From positions 16,796,616-16,860,615 of the forward strand of contig CM068382.1 in the NCBI GenBank assembly GCA_034770075.1: a DNA stretch of 64,000 bases, in the 5' to 3' direction. Under the pieces are notes generated by a model that did no database searches, was not told the origin of the DNA, and worked only from the letters and a program-made list of their open reading frames with translations. Position 1 is the stretch's first letter; the number at the start of each line of letters is the position of its first letter. This DNA is from Aralia elata. Taxonomy: Eukaryota > Streptophyta > Magnoliopsida > Apiales > Araliaceae. A program made the position numbers and the translations under genes. This document shows, piece after piece, positions 48,818 to 61,000 of the stretch.

Positions 48818-49051
48818 AAATAATAATAATAAAAATAATAATAATAATATAATAATAATAAAAATAATAATAATAATAAACATAATAATAAAATAATAAT
48901 ATTCGGTATAACCGGTAAAAACCGGTACCGAACCGGTACCGAACCGGTCCAACCGGTACCGGTATCGGTACGCCGTTTTACCTTTTTTCGGTACCGGTTC
49001 GGTTCGGTACCGGTTCGGTTCGGCTCGGTTTTTACCGGTTGAACACCCCTA
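48585..49051. mobile_element. hAT-type MITE with TAGGGGTGTTCAA ends, TSD GCTTATGT
   Basis: Inverted ends TAGGGGTGTTC/GAACACCCCTA are flanked by the exact 8-bp duplication GCTTATGT (48577-48584, 49052-49059). Inside are ACCGGTTCGGT-type runs in both orientations and a central (AAT)n-rich core at about 48780-48900. It is 467 bp and non-coding. Confidence 0.92.
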
Positions 49052-49219
49052 GCTTATGTAACCCATTGTTTGCTATTAATAGTAGCAGAGAGAGATTAAA
49101 AATAATATTACATCCACTATTATTGTAGCGGATGTAATCCGTTGTCTGCTACTAATAGTAACAGACATGTAATTTCTTATTTCTAATCCTGTCCGTTAGA
49201 TCCTGTTTTATACGATAAT

Positions 49220-50165
49220 GATGATGTATGTTTATTTTTGATCCATAGTAAATACGTGTTATCCATAAGAGATTGATCCATAACTAACGTTGTAAACTTA
49301 ACATTATCCTTACAACAGATTTCAGCTATTCATTCGTAGATCGAATGATGTAATAGAACCCCAATCTGCACTTTAATATAGGGGAGTCCGCAATTTAGTT
49401 TTGTAGACGGAGGTCCACAATCATGGTTTGCATAATTAAACTGCAGATTGGAGAATTTTTTTTTACGTCAAATTGGTCGGAATCATTCTTTTTCTGTTTC
49501 CAACAAAGTGGTCGAAAAAAAGAGATACTTGTAAGAAGATCTCATGGTCTTAGGAGATTTTCGCATAACATCACATGTATGCCCGTCGCTGTGATAAATT
49601 TGGTACTTCATTGTTAACTATATAAAACTACCTCTCTTTATCTCCTTTGTCTTTTTTCTCTCTTACTCCCACTTCCTTTCTTGTTAATCTAATAATTTGT
49701 AAGTATTATTGAATCCATACAAAAGTTCAGTAAATTAAGCAAAATAGATAGTTCAATGCATAGACTAATAATGGAGATTTGCCGACCACTTCGTTGAAAA
49801 TAGAGAAAGAAGATTTCGGGCAATTTGATGTAAAAAAATAATAATAAAATCTCTTCAATCTACAGTTTAATTGTGCGAACGAGAATTACTTTTAAAAAGA
49901 GAATGATTACTTTGTTAGAAACGGAAAAAGAAAGATTCTGACCAATTTGACGTAAAAAAAAAATCTCAAATTCGCAGTTTAATTATGCGGATGTGGATTA
50001 CTATTAAAAAGAGGGTATTTTTGTATATTGATATAGTGAGTCTCCGTCCACAGAACTAAACTGCGGGTTCTCCTATATTAAAGTGCTGATTGGGGTTCTA
50101 TTATACCGTTCGATTTATGAATAGACGGCTGAGATTTGTTTTAAGGTTATCCTTATAACAAATCG
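49220..50165. mobile_element. TIR element A of a transposon nest
   Basis: Left arm (about 49260-49500) and right arm (about 49780-50160) are inverted copies. AGAACCCCAATCTGCACTTTA on the left pairs with TAAAGTGCTGATTGGGGTTCT on the right, and CCTTACAACAGATTT with AAATTTGTT-like sequence. The interior is short and non-coding, and exact termini are not resolved. Confidence 0.6.
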
Positions 50166-50491
50166 TGACCGTTCAATCGCAAATGTGAAAATTATTCTCC
50201 GTCCGCAGTTTAATATAGGGATACTTCAGTTTAATTTTGCGAATAAGAAAGATGTCCAAAATACCCTTTTAAATTCAATTAAGTTTTTTGGGTTCCACAG
50301 TATTAAACTTTTAATGTCAAATTAAATTATATTTTTAAAATTTGTAAATTCTAATGTCAAATTAAAAATTTTTTAAAAAAAATTCGTGCTCAGCAGTATA
50401 ATACGATGGATGCCAAAAACAACTAGCTAACTCTCATTGTGTTCTTTTACAGAAAAATCAACAACCCAAATTTCTCTCTCTTAATTAAACC

Positions 50492-50825
50492 ATGAAATTT
50501 GAACTCCCTAGAAGGCTAGAACAACTAGCTGCAACAGCAGCACCAATAAAATCATCCCATCAAATTACATGCGATCAACATCCTATAAGCATGACCCCAC
50601 CGGCCACTATATTATCTCCGATAAATACATCGTCCAAAAAAACTCCGCCGCCTCCTTCCACCGCTTCACCAAAACCCGTTTCGGCGTCTCCGCCTTTCTC
50701 CGATCACTCATCAACCTTATCTCCTTCCCCATAATCCTCCCCACGTACCGTTTGCTAGCACTTCCTTGTCAGCTCTCCATCACACCCTCACTCGGCCGGC
50801 AGCTTGTAATGAAAAGCCACTTCTG
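50492..50825 (+). pseudogene. MIZ1-like (DUF617) N-terminal fragment
   Basis: The frame at 50569-50823 reads HDPTGHYIISDKYIVQKNSA, SFHRFTKTRF, then LINLISFPIILPT and LPCQLSITPSLGR, which resembles the N-terminal part of MIZ1/DUF617 proteins just before their V-T-G-T-(L/I)-F-G motif. Here it breaks off at that point (QLVMKSHF, stop). The upstream ATG at 50492 is in another frame (stop at 50734), so a frameshift or fusion is likely. The rest of the domain is absent. The family call is from memory of the consensus. Confidence 0.4.
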
Positions 50826-51357
50826 ATTTATTGTGCTTTTAGCATCAACAGGAAAATAAACACTACCCATGTCAGAATTCTTGAAAATGAAGCAATTATA
50901 AGACTACCCAACCCAACCCAACCCTTGATGTCAGGAAGAAAGTTGTCAATTGTTAAGGGTTTATGACTTTATGGTCAAAACTCAAAGGAGCAATTGGCAG
51001 AACGCCAGAACCAAATAAAAGTAGTAATATAAAGAGGGGTATAAAAAGATGATTCCTTTATACGAAAGAGAGAGTGGGTTCACTGAAGTAAAATATGGTT
51101 AACGAGGAGGCCAAGGGAGGAACAATTAGTTAGGTAGATGAAATCATGAAATGAAATAAGATTGCGCCTCCAGTAGGTTTGAGCAAGTGGTGGGTAAAGA
51201 CAAGGAGAGTTAGCAGTGAATCTGTCATCCGAAGTTTAATAATGCAGTCTCAAAAAAAATAAATTGAATTTATCATTCGCAGTTTAATACTACGAAGCTC
51301 AAAAAACTTAAAAAAAAATAAATTTGAAGGAGTATTTTGGACATTTTTTCCGTCCAC

Positions 51358-51575
51358 GGATATGGCGAAATTGGTAGACGCTACGGACTTAATTGGATTG
51401 AGCCTTGGTATGGAAACCTACTAAGTGATAACTTTCAAATTCAGAGAAACCCCGGAATTAATAAAAATGGGCAATCATGAGCCAAATCCTGTTTTCCGAA
51501 AACAAACCAAGGTTCAGAAGGCGAAAAAAGGGATAGGTGCAGAGACTCAATGGAAGCTGTTATAACAAATGGAGT
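51358..51575 (+). pseudogene. trnL: Plastid-derived trnL(UAA) exon 1 and intron fragment (NUPT)
   Basis: GGATATGGCGAAATTGGTAG through CTACGGACTT (51358-51390) is the first exon of the chloroplast tRNA-Leu(UAA) gene. It is followed by part of its group I intron (AATTGGATTGAGCCTTGG, GGCAATCATGAGCC, GATAGGTGCAGAGACTCAAT) up to AACAAATGGAGT at 51575. The second exon is missing, so it cannot make a tRNA. The insert splits the right arm of element B and so entered after that arm existed. Confidence 0.9.
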
Positions 51576-51700
51576 GGTATACCTAATATTACACTGCGGA
51601 TGGGGGTCTATTTTACTGTTCCATCAATGGATGGACGATCATGATTTATTATAAGGATAATCTTAAATTTACAACGTTGGTTATGGATCAATCCCTATAT

Positions 51701-53160
51701 ATAAGAAGAAAATGATGAACCAAAGTCTAAGTTTGAGACTTTATGTCCATGTATATGATCAAACTCCACCTCAAAGGTTTGATAAAAATTAGACAGAAGT
51801 GTCCCCAAAGTGCTTAATATTTATTGCAACTTGGAGAAAGGTTGCCTATGTAGAAATAAATGTTACTACTTTAAAGTTGGTAGCTTTAATATTCACTAGA
51901 AATGTGCATAACAAAGTTGATCATGAAACTTTTTATTGCCTAATTTGTGGCTTATAGATAAATTGTATATGGAAGTGACATATTTGGGTGGGCACTATTA
52001 GGCTTTTGACATGATGATGGTTGTAGCAGCAACAAAATGGTGGCACTAGCAGAAGCCAATTTGGCAACTAGAAGGAATAACAAGTAGAGTCATTTAAAGC
52101 AGGGATGATTTGTTTGATTGGTTTGTGGAATGCCAGCTACTGAGATAGTGATGTATCCACTTCCTTGAAAACTCAAGCTAACCACAAGAGTTATATTTAG
52201 TGATCAAATTGTCATCATATTTTGCCATTTTAATTATTGTTTTACCAAAATAAACTAATAATTTTGCTCTATTACCTTTGTTAAAGTTCATTGCTTACCA
52301 TGTTATTTTGCTTGCTTTCTTAATTTTTTTGTCATAGTTGGATGAATATTGTTACTCAAGTACTTAATAAACGGTTGATAAAGCAACCCAAATAGTATAT
52401 TTGACTTGGACTATTTATATTGTACAAAATATTTCGCTAAACAAATCAGAATTACAAAAAATGCAATCATTTTGAGTTGTAATGAACTGATATCAATTCT
52501 AAATTAGAAAAATAAAATGTCACAAATTGACTTTAAATAGTCAAAATGAGAATTTTTTTTTTATTGGGGGGAATGGATGCAGTAATAATAATATTAATAA
52601 TAATCGTAATCGCCTACTATTGAAACTTGTTTATGCTTCTATTTTACTTTACCTTTGAGTACATTAGCCCATTTGTGAATTTAACCCAATCAGCAATCTT
52701 CCAAAGGTCAACAAAAAAGCAAGAACAAGATGCTATATTTCAATCAACATGATCACATTTTGAATTCCAATTCTCAACACCCTTTTAGCTTTAGTAGTTC
52801 ATAGATTTGTTAGAGAAGCTACAAAGCCAAATGCCAAGTCCTGTCACCATGATCAAAAAGATAATGCTTGGATAGTGAATTTCATAATAATTATTTCAAC
52901 AAAATAATGTGAAATATTACGAGGATTTATCAATCTTTATGTGGTTCACAATGGATTAAATCATAAAAGCATAGTATTCTTGAATTGTTGGAATGCAGAA
53001 TCAGCCTCAACAAAGTGATGTTGAGTGAGTCAACTCAGAACATGAATTTTAAAATGGAGGAGAGGATTCCAAGGGAACAAATAAGCAATTAGATAGTTTA
53101 TCATCCGAGTGATGGACAAGTCAGCTAATGTAATTGCATCCAGAAAAAAGAAAGCAGTAA
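51701..53160. other. Gene-free stretch; contains start of a duplicated block
   Basis: No gene seen. From about 52790 the sequence resembles the region upstream of the MYB gene at 56380 onward (see the duplicated-block entries). Confidence 0.4.
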
Positions 53161-53600
53161 CTCTTGGGCGACCCTTTTGGCGGCCCTCTTGGGCGACTGG
53201 CCGATTTTTTATTTATTTATTATTATTTTTTTGTTTTCACTCCCAAATAATTTATACGATTATTGGAACAAAATTTTTTACAAACAAAGTGATTTAGGTG
53301 TAATTTGGATACATATACAAAACAGTTTGTACAACACTGTTTTGTATATGTATCCAAATTACACATAAATCACTTTTTTTGTAAAAATTTTTGTTCCAAT
53401 AAATCATATAAATTATTTGGGAGTGAAAACAAAAATAAAAAATAAAAAATCGGCCGGTCGCCCAAAAGGGTTGCCGGCCCCGGTCGCTGTAGAATCGCCC
53501 AAAAGAAAGTAATGAGCCATCTGATTTGGTCACAGCACTAATGAACTAGAGGTAGCAGCACTAAATTCATTTCATTAGGCCTTTGTTTTGTTTGACATGT
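52790..53600. repeat. Duplicated block, copy 1 (3' side of MYB gene)
   Basis: Shares ordered motifs with 56380-56850: GCCAAATGC(C/T)AAGT(C/T)CTGTC, GGATTTATCAATCTTTATGTG versus GGATCTTTATGTG, GCAGA(A/C)TCAGCCT, and TTGGTCACAGC versus AAGGTCACAGC followed by CTAATGA. The hairpin MITE at 53161-53504 interrupts this copy only. Identity is moderate, so the duplication is not recent. Confidence 0.55.
53161..53504. mobile_element. Long-hairpin MITE, copy 2
   Basis: Same family as 25165-25496. It has inverted arms with AAATAATTTATACGAT/ATCATATAAATTATTTGG, TTGGATACATATACAAAACA and its complement, and GGGCGAC-rich ends. AAAGAAAG precedes (about 53148) and follows (53501-53508) the element and may be the target duplication. 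Confidence 0.8.
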
Positions 53601-53822
53601 GAAATCCTACAAAGTGCAAGCAAACAATTTAGATCCTCAAACAGGCAGAAACATATAAACAAATTCAACATTAAAGCTATGACTTGATTCCATTTCTCTA
53701 ATGTTCCACAAGTATCTGTCAAGCTTATTTATCACAGAACACTAGTTCATAATCACTGACTAGAAAAGATCACATTGTTTTTGCATTTAAACCAACTGAT
53801 CATCACAGATATTTCTCTCATA

Positions 53823-53991
53823 TCACCAAATTTGATGTCTAGTTGATTGGAACTGAAATCCTAAATCTAGAAGCCCGATATCAGCTCCATGGCCACCACC
53901 CTTCTGCAATTTAAGACCACATGAAGAAATCTCATGGGGATGCACCTTAAGTGGATTATCATGCGCTGAGCTGAATACCATCAACGATTTA
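53823..53991 (-). pseudogene. Out-of-frame C-terminal tail of the MYB gene
   Basis: This stretch continues the DIV-type C-terminus in the -1 neighbour frame (MVFSSAHDN, HPHEISSCGLKLQ, FQFQSTRHQIW, stop). It is reached only if one base between about 54025 and 54045 is removed. It may be a true mutation, an assembly error, or an alternative product. Confidence 0.55.
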
Positions 53992-55149
53992 TCATCCGAG
54001 TGGTTCCAGTCTATAAACATTTTGGGTGGGATAAATGGACTTCTCTGGTTGTGGAAGCAAAGTAGAATTATCATCCGACTGATTGGCATCTGTAAGATGG
54101 ACCGTTGTGATGTCATGGATGCTAGGCCTCCTCTTTTCTTTCCTTTCTGAAAGCTGTCTTAAGTAGTATTTCTGAGCATGGCTTGCCACTTGAGTTGAGG
54201 TCTTGGTAATTACAAAATTCCTTGAAATGTTCCTCCAGTCCCCTTTACCATACTTCTGAAGCCCCATCAGGAATCGCCTATGGTTAAATCAACAATCAAA
54301 CAATATTAAGTAACAGAAAGACAAATAGTAACAATGTCGAAAAATTTATAAAGTGAGAGACATTAATTTTGTAGAAGATTAACAACAAGAAATACAAAGT
54401 TGTCATTAATTTTGGCTTCACACTTTCAATTGTTCTCCTCTTGAATATATTTTACAGTCAAATATGCACCTTGGAAGACTGAAAATTGCAGCTTTTAACT
54501 CAAAAGGACTCATCTTTGTTTGATTGCAATGAGAACCAACTTAAAATAACAGGAAATATGAAATTGCATATTTTGTCTTTTGGATTTATGAAGCATTAAA
54601 CACAGTATAGTTTGCTTTGCTGCTGTTAAAAAGTTCATATTTTTCACTCTTCCTATTTATTGGCTGATTACTTGTAATGGTCATGACATCCTTAATTAGC
54701 AATTAGAAACCAAACATAGTATTGCTAGCATAAAATACAATGGAATAATTAATTCACCTGTGTTCATCTTCTGTCCAAGGCACACCTTTCTTTTTCTCCT
54801 GATCAGAAGATCTATAGGCCGAAGGCCGCTTTCTAAACGCGTTGAACTTGCAATTTTTCACCAATTCCAATGTGAAAGAGGAGGCCAGGTACTCTGGAAG
54901 TGGAACAATACCAGCTTCTATGTCCCTGATATCAGCTACCAATTCCTTGTAATGCTCAATCACATCTAAAACTGATTTCCCAGGGATCATATTTGCAACC
55001 TTTATCCATCGATCCGGGGTGTCCTTATCAAAGAATGCAAGAGCACTCTCAAACTTCTTGTTCTCTTCTTTTGTCCAATTTGTGCTGTTGCACTCTTGCA
55101 TCAACCAATATGAGTTGAAAGTATGTGAAGCTGGATACAAAGTCTCCAT
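53992..55149 (-). CDS. DIVARICATA-type MYB (two SANT/MYB repeats), probable C-terminal frameshift
   Basis: Plant-specific two-repeat MYB transcription factor, nuclear. Minus-strand exons 55149-54758 and 54277-53992 with a GT-AG intron, 225 aa. An N-terminal SANT-like repeat (NWTKEENKKFESALAFFDKD... RW) lies at residues ~24-70. The second MYB repeat (VPWTEDEHRRFLMGLQKYGKGDWRNISRNF... TQVASHAQKYY) crosses the intron and contains the diagnostic SHAQKY motif, followed by RRPSIHDITTV. The frame then ends at a stop after NVYRLEPLG. A second frame, one base off, continues with PPKMFIDWNHSDD and on to a stop at 53823 and looks like the usual C-terminal tail of DIV proteins. The extra base lies near 54025-54045. 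The DNA-binding part is intact. The laccase neighbour recalls the At2g38090-At2g38080 pair. Confidence 0.88.
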
Positions 55150-56379
55150 ACTTGCAAAACTTCCAATCCCCTGCCTGTAGGCTATAGCAATGCAAAACCC
55201 TCAATTGCTACAATATTTAGTGAACAAGAATCAAGTATTCAAAAAGGGAAAAAGTGAGGATATTTTACAAACACCAAGAAGGTATTAATTTTATAATCAT
55301 TCACTGGGAATCAAATACCTTTTATTCTTCTTAACAGCATAAATTGAAGAATCTAGAAAACACACACACACACACACACAAAACCCTTTTAGGATTTAAA
55401 AAAATAGCAACTGATCTTACTAGCTCAAATATAAGCCCTAAGCCCTGCTATTCATACGCCACTAAGATATAGAGGAAAGAAGAGTGAGAGAGAGAGAGAC
55501 AACCAAACAATTTTAAACTAATTCAAGATGAAAACTCTGAAATTGGAAGAAAGTACTTGGAGAATTTTTAGTTATGAATCTTAAAAAAAAATCTAAGACC
55601 TTTGCTTTGCCTAGATAACCAAACAAGTCTGAAACTCAAAACAAAGTGACTAGAATCAAGAAATTGACCAAAACCCATTAGAAAAAATAGATTGATTCTG
55701 AAAAATCAGTAGATGCAAGTGGGAAAATTTTTCTTTTTAATTGTTCCATTGAGGCTAAGGCAGCAAAGGAAACAAGAAAAACTAGATTGGGCTGTAGAAC
55801 TAGAACTAGAACTAGTGGGAGTATGGTTCTATATTTTGGTCATGAATGAACCCAAATGATAGTAGAATAAGAAAGAGAAAAGGAGACATTAAAAAACCTT
55901 GCAGGTGGTTAATTGTGATTGAGGTGGCTATGGTTTTTGCAGTTCATGAATATATATGTGAATTTTCTCTTATAATAGGGAAGTGAAAGAAGAAAGGTCT
56001 GGCTGCTCTTCTGTGCCAGCATTGAAAAGTTTAGGTTGCCATTGGATAAGCTTTTGGTAATAGCACTTTTAAAAGTAAAACAGTAATAAGATAAAACTAT
56101 ATACACAATGATTTCCAACTTCTGTTTTTCTTCTCTCAAAAGATTTTGATTTATTGTGACAAAATGAAATGTACAATCAACTTTTTGGAGATTCTTTTAA
56201 GGCTCCATGGAATGAATATATTTCAAACCAGTGTTCTAGATATATTGTGATAATGACAAATTAAGGCTTACCGAATGTAAAAATAAAAATATTAAAAGGA
56301 AAGATGGTTTCTTTTTTCTTTCTTTTGTATCTGAGAATAGTATAAAATAAAATAAAAATGATATATATACCTCCAAAGG

Positions 56380-56850
56380 CTTAGCAAGGAAGCTAGAAAG
56401 CCAAATGCTAAGTTCTGTCGGTATTGAATCTTAGATGATATTGTTAAGATATTCATGGGAATTATATTATATTGCATGGATCTTTATGTGTTTTATATGG
56501 TAGAAATTATATTGCATGGATCTTTATGTGTTTTATATGGTAGAATAAAGCAAAAGATGCTGAATTATTGTGATGCAGACTCAGCCTAGGTGGACAAAGT
56601 GAGATTAAAATCAGTCAAGTTGGCTAAATTCGATACCAGGAAAAAAAAAGTGGTGGCAGAAAGGATGCAAAGGGAAAAGAAAGCAATCAAAATACTTCAG
56701 AATAGCATCTGAATGCCGAAAGAATCAGATAATGCCATGGTCTCCAGCAAATGAAAGAAATGAGTGATTAGCTGATAAGGTCACAGCTTCTAATGACATG
56801 ACAATACTAGTTAAATAGGCTAAAGCTTTATATGCTTTAGTTTGATAAAG
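56380..56850. repeat. Duplicated block, copy 2 (5' side of MYB gene)
   Basis: Direct-orientation counterpart of 52790-53600 but without the hairpin MITE. It contains its own tandem duplication of 46 bp (56462-56553). Confidence 0.55.
56462..56553. repeat. 46-bp tandem duplication
   Basis: AATTATATTGCATGGATCTT followed by TATGTGTTTTATATGGTAG occurs twice in direct succession, essentially identical, which indicates a recent event. Confidence 0.85.
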
Positions 56851-58077
56851 CACTAATTTTTATTTTTATTTTTGTTCAATCTGTGCCTAAGAATGGCACA
56901 TTAGCTAAGTGCACATCAGTATGTTGGTCAAAGTTCCAGCTTTCATTTATCTTCATTTTCTTATCCTTCTTGTGATGAAATGAAGTTCAGAAAAAAAATA
57001 AAAAAAATGTGAATTTATACCACCTTTTAGACATGTAATTTGTTGTGCTTTGAATGGACATGGGGTAAAGATGGACTTCTAGTTAATTGAATTTGAAGTC
57101 TTTTTTTTCACCATCAACCTCTTTTTCAAGATGTAGCTGAAGTTATCTCTGCTATTTAGGAAAGCAAGCATTAACTTTTGTGCCGTGTACAAAATTAAAT
57201 TTTGGCTCAAAAAAGGTGCAAGTTAATGGCCGATGGAGCCGCAACTTCATTGGCCTTTCCAGAAAAAAGCTTCTACACTACCATGTTTTTCAGTCCCTTC
57301 AATCACTTCTGCTTTCTTTTCTCTCTTTATTTAAGTTGTATATATTTACGTCTACAAATGAAAAAATAAGTGCATTTTTCAAGGATATGAAGAAATAAAA
57401 TACAAGATGTTTAATATACATAATGGTCTCCATCAAATTTGCAGGAAAGGGGTATCTTTTGCAATTGTATTGCAGGTGAACAAGATCAACTTCAATTAGA
57501 TATTTTAATTTTTATAGAAAGTATAGATTCAGAAAGGCTTGTGCTTAATGCTTTCATATCAAAAGGACTTCTTTTGGTGATTTAAAGTAAAGGAAGAGTG
57601 AAATGAATCCACTTTGAGCTGATTGAAGTATATTTTTTGGTGCAATATTATTGTTTGTAAGTCGTACTAAAAAGTTTTTCAAATTTCACTGATGGTTTGG
57701 TCGGTTTAATTAGACACAACTGGTGCATGGAACTTATAGGTTCCTTATTAGATATATGCAGCAGTTAAAAATGGCAAATACTGAACTGATACATCAAGAA
57801 CTCTGCATTGTCTTCAACACAACCCTTCAGATTCTATAACTGGAAGGTACAAACAAATTTCTCTTCTAACACTCAAACAGAAATTCATAAGCTAAAGAAT
57901 TTAAATTACATCTCCTGAATGATCAACCCTTTCTCCTCTTAACTGTTTTATTTCCTCTTTCGCAACTTCGCCTTCTTGTTTTGTTCTTCTTCATTTCTCA
58001 AATTTTTTCAACCAACCTCACCAGGCTCAATCTCTCTGAAAGTTTGATGTTTTTCCATTTCAATTTCCCTGACGCGC

Positions 58078-61000
58078 CTAACATGTTGGGAGGTCACTTG
58101 GAGGAGGTAGAATGGACTCATTTGGTCCTTTACCATTATCCACCAAAAATGCCATCTTGAGCCCCCATGAAGTGTGCACTTCCAAATGACAATGCAAAAA
58201 CCACACACCTGCAGAATTTAAATTAGAATAACAAAAAAACTTTCTACGTATATTCTTCCTGATCAACGATGATTACAATATCTGGTAACCCTGTCATATA
58301 TTTAATCCCGCCCTGATATGTTTGCACCCACAAAAAGATTTAAATTAAATGGAAAAAAAATCCACATTTAAAAGGATAAACAAAAAATTGGATAAAAAGT
58401 AAGAATGTAGATTTAATTACCTGGATTATCTGCCCTGAATCTGATTGCAATCCATCCAGCAGTAGGTACACTCATAGTATTCCTCTCAACAGGATCAACA
58501 AGATTAAAATTTTTAGGGTCATTTTGTGAATCATAATTACCCACTCCCCTTCCAACTGTAAAGAAATTAAACCCATGCAAATGAGTTGGATGACTCTCTG
58601 GCGCTATTAAAGAAGTACCTTGCAGCACAAGTTGTACTGTAGAATTATAAGCCAGCCTATAAACCTTTGTGCCATTCATAGTCTGCATATTGGTGGTTAC
58701 ATTACCAGTATAATTATAAGGAATTGGTGGATTTCCTGGAAAATCAGTCGTAAAAACTCCACTTATGTTGTAATAATGAGCTTGAAGAAGAGCAGTACTA
58801 GGCATCACAAAGCTAACATTGTTCATATCCCCGACAACTCTGCTCCCATTAACACATGTAGCACATGGATTAACACCAACACCGATAGTGAAAAGCAACG
58901 AATGATCAACAGATAACGGGAAATTAGCAGGATACTCTTTTGAATTTAGACTTTTGAGAGATTTAATAAAGGTTTCTGTCACTGGGGTGGCATTTTTTGG
59001 GGGTATAGAGGTGAGGCTTGTTGGGGGAAATGGAGGAACACCTTTGTAACGTAAGATAGCCGTGTTTGTTAAGTTGTCCACAGCTACTACTGTGTCCATA
59101 AATGGAGAGATGGCTATAAGGTACTTGCCAATGCCTTGATCTGCAGTTAGAAGAGCATTTGTGGTTTGGCCTGGTGCGATGAATATGGTATCAGTCTTGA
59201 AAGGCTTAGTGTAGGAGGCATCTACTTCAACGACAGTCAGTTGGTGGTTGGCAATCTTGAAGAATAAATCTTCGTTTAAGGCTGCATTAATGATGCGCAG
59301 CAAATAGGTCTTGCCACTTTTAACATGTAAAGTAAATCCTGCAAAATAGTTGGGATTAGTTGTAAAGATTGAAACTTCTAAGGAAATGATTATATTTTAT
59401 ATAGAATGATTGATGAAATGACAATTTTGAAACTATAACAAACACAAGTATCCATTGTATTGAAGTGAACAAGAACTAACAAAACAAAAACAAGCTAAAA
59501 ATGTTAATAGTTTCAGTTTTTTAACATTAACAAAGCAAGTTCAAAATGTTCTTTCCTAATTTTCATGAATAAGATAGGTAAATGAAGCTGGTTTCTTTTT
59601 CTTTTTCTTTTTCATGAATAAGCAAGGTAAGTTACTAGAAATTTTTTACCAAGTAAATTTGGCTTGTTTTCCACTCAACACAAAAATCCTTTCTACATTT
59701 TTTTGTTTTAATCTGTTAAGGCTTGTTTCATGCAGAAAAAATACAAGGGGTTATGTATACCACATGCCAGTACCCGAAGAAGAGCAGTTAGGAACAGGTC
59801 CTGAATGGCCATTAATGGTATGTGCATCAGATACATTTGGTGGTGTGCCCGATTGCAAAGCCTGGTTGATCACAGCTTCAACATCTGATTTCCACCATTC
59901 GCCTATAAAACACAATTTATACAAAGAAATAAATCAAACAAACATCACCGGTTACTATGAAGCCTAATGAAACTAGTAAAAGATATTATTTTTGAGCTGC
60001 CTCACCTAATATGATGATTTTTTCCTTGTGGGGTTTGGGAAATGGGTAAGGAACACCTAGCTTTGGCAAGATGACTATAGCACCATGTACTGTTGCCCTG
60101 AGCCAGAAGATATGTGCATGCCAAAGAAGTGTACCTCTTTGACCAGTGAGAGTAAAGTTGTAGATATAGCTTTGGCCAGGCTGAATTGGGCATTGTGTGA
60201 TGTATGCTGGTCCATCTGACCAACCGGTTCGAAGCTGCCGGACCCCATGCCTGGAAAAATTTAATTTTCATTACTTAACTTAGCTTTATACATAATCTCA
60301 TGGTAATATTTGTTTTGGAAGAAAAGAGTTGAGATGGAAAAAAGTGGAGAGTAGGGACAATTTTTTGTTTGTTGGGGGGAAACATGGGAGATATATCGAA
60401 TGTGGACAAGGTCTACACTTATTTATTGGTCCTACAATCAGTTTGCTATAAAATATCCTCAAAGCGGAAAACCATAAAGGAATTTAATAGGGAGACGATC
60501 CAAATTTTATTTAAAACAAATGTTCTAAAAATCCCCATCAAGGCCCACCTAAGCCCCCACTTAGGCCCTAAGTGGTCCTCTACTTCCTTGAACTGGCTAG
60601 GCACCTAGGTCACTGTCTAGGCAGAATCAGTTCTCAAATGCCTAAGCAGCCCGTCCCCTGCCTAGAAATTTTTAGAACACTACTTAAAAATTAAGCCCCA
60701 AATTAGTCTTTAGCCATACCAATGAATTGTCACATTATATTGGACATGGTTGATAACTCTCACAGTTACTGTATCATCCTCCCTTGCATAAAGAGTAGGC
60801 CCTGGAAACTTCCCATTGACAGTAACAATGGCCTTTGTTGCACAAAGTTTCGTTGTATTCTTCCTCACAACCTGCATATAGAGTAAAAGATTGTGAAGAC
60901 AATTGAAGTATTAACTTTCTAAAAAAACTGCACTATTTAATGTGTAAAAAGTGAAAGTCAACTCAACAACGCCTTTTATCTCAAACGAGTTGGGGTAGGC

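Larger units (their letters stand above)
50155..51700. mobile_element. TIR element B carrying a captured gene fragment
   Basis: Related to element A. The left arm (about 50160-50345) contains ATGTCCAAAATACCC and CAGTATTAAACTTTTAATG. The complement of the right arm (51195-51356) has ATGTCCAAAATACTCC and GTATTAAACTGCGAATG. The right end (51580-51700) matches the outer left arm of element A in inverse (TTGATCCATAAC, AACGTTGTAAA). Between the arms lies gene-derived sequence (50456-50830), and plastid DNA interrupts the right arm. This is the layout of a Pack-type element. Confidence 0.55.
55150..58077. other. Intergenic region between MYB and laccase
   Basis: Contains the MYB promoter side and the laccase 3' flank, and no further gene. 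Short (AC)n and (GA)n microsatellites occur near 55362 and 55485. The block duplicated from the other side of the MYB gene is at 56380-56850. Confidence 0.45.

Noticed and set aside
50492..50734. 80-aa Pro/Ser-rich protein from the ATG at 50492
   Set aside because: The Pro/Ser-rich part is the wrong frame of the DUF617-like fragment; the neighbouring frame gives the family-like sequence.
51358..51390. Functional tRNA-Leu gene
   Set aside because: Only the first 5' exon and part of the plastid group I intron are present; the 3' exon is missing.
59614..59967. 117-codon plus-strand frame
   Set aside because: Antisense to laccase exon 4 and its introns; the minus-strand laccase explains the open frame.
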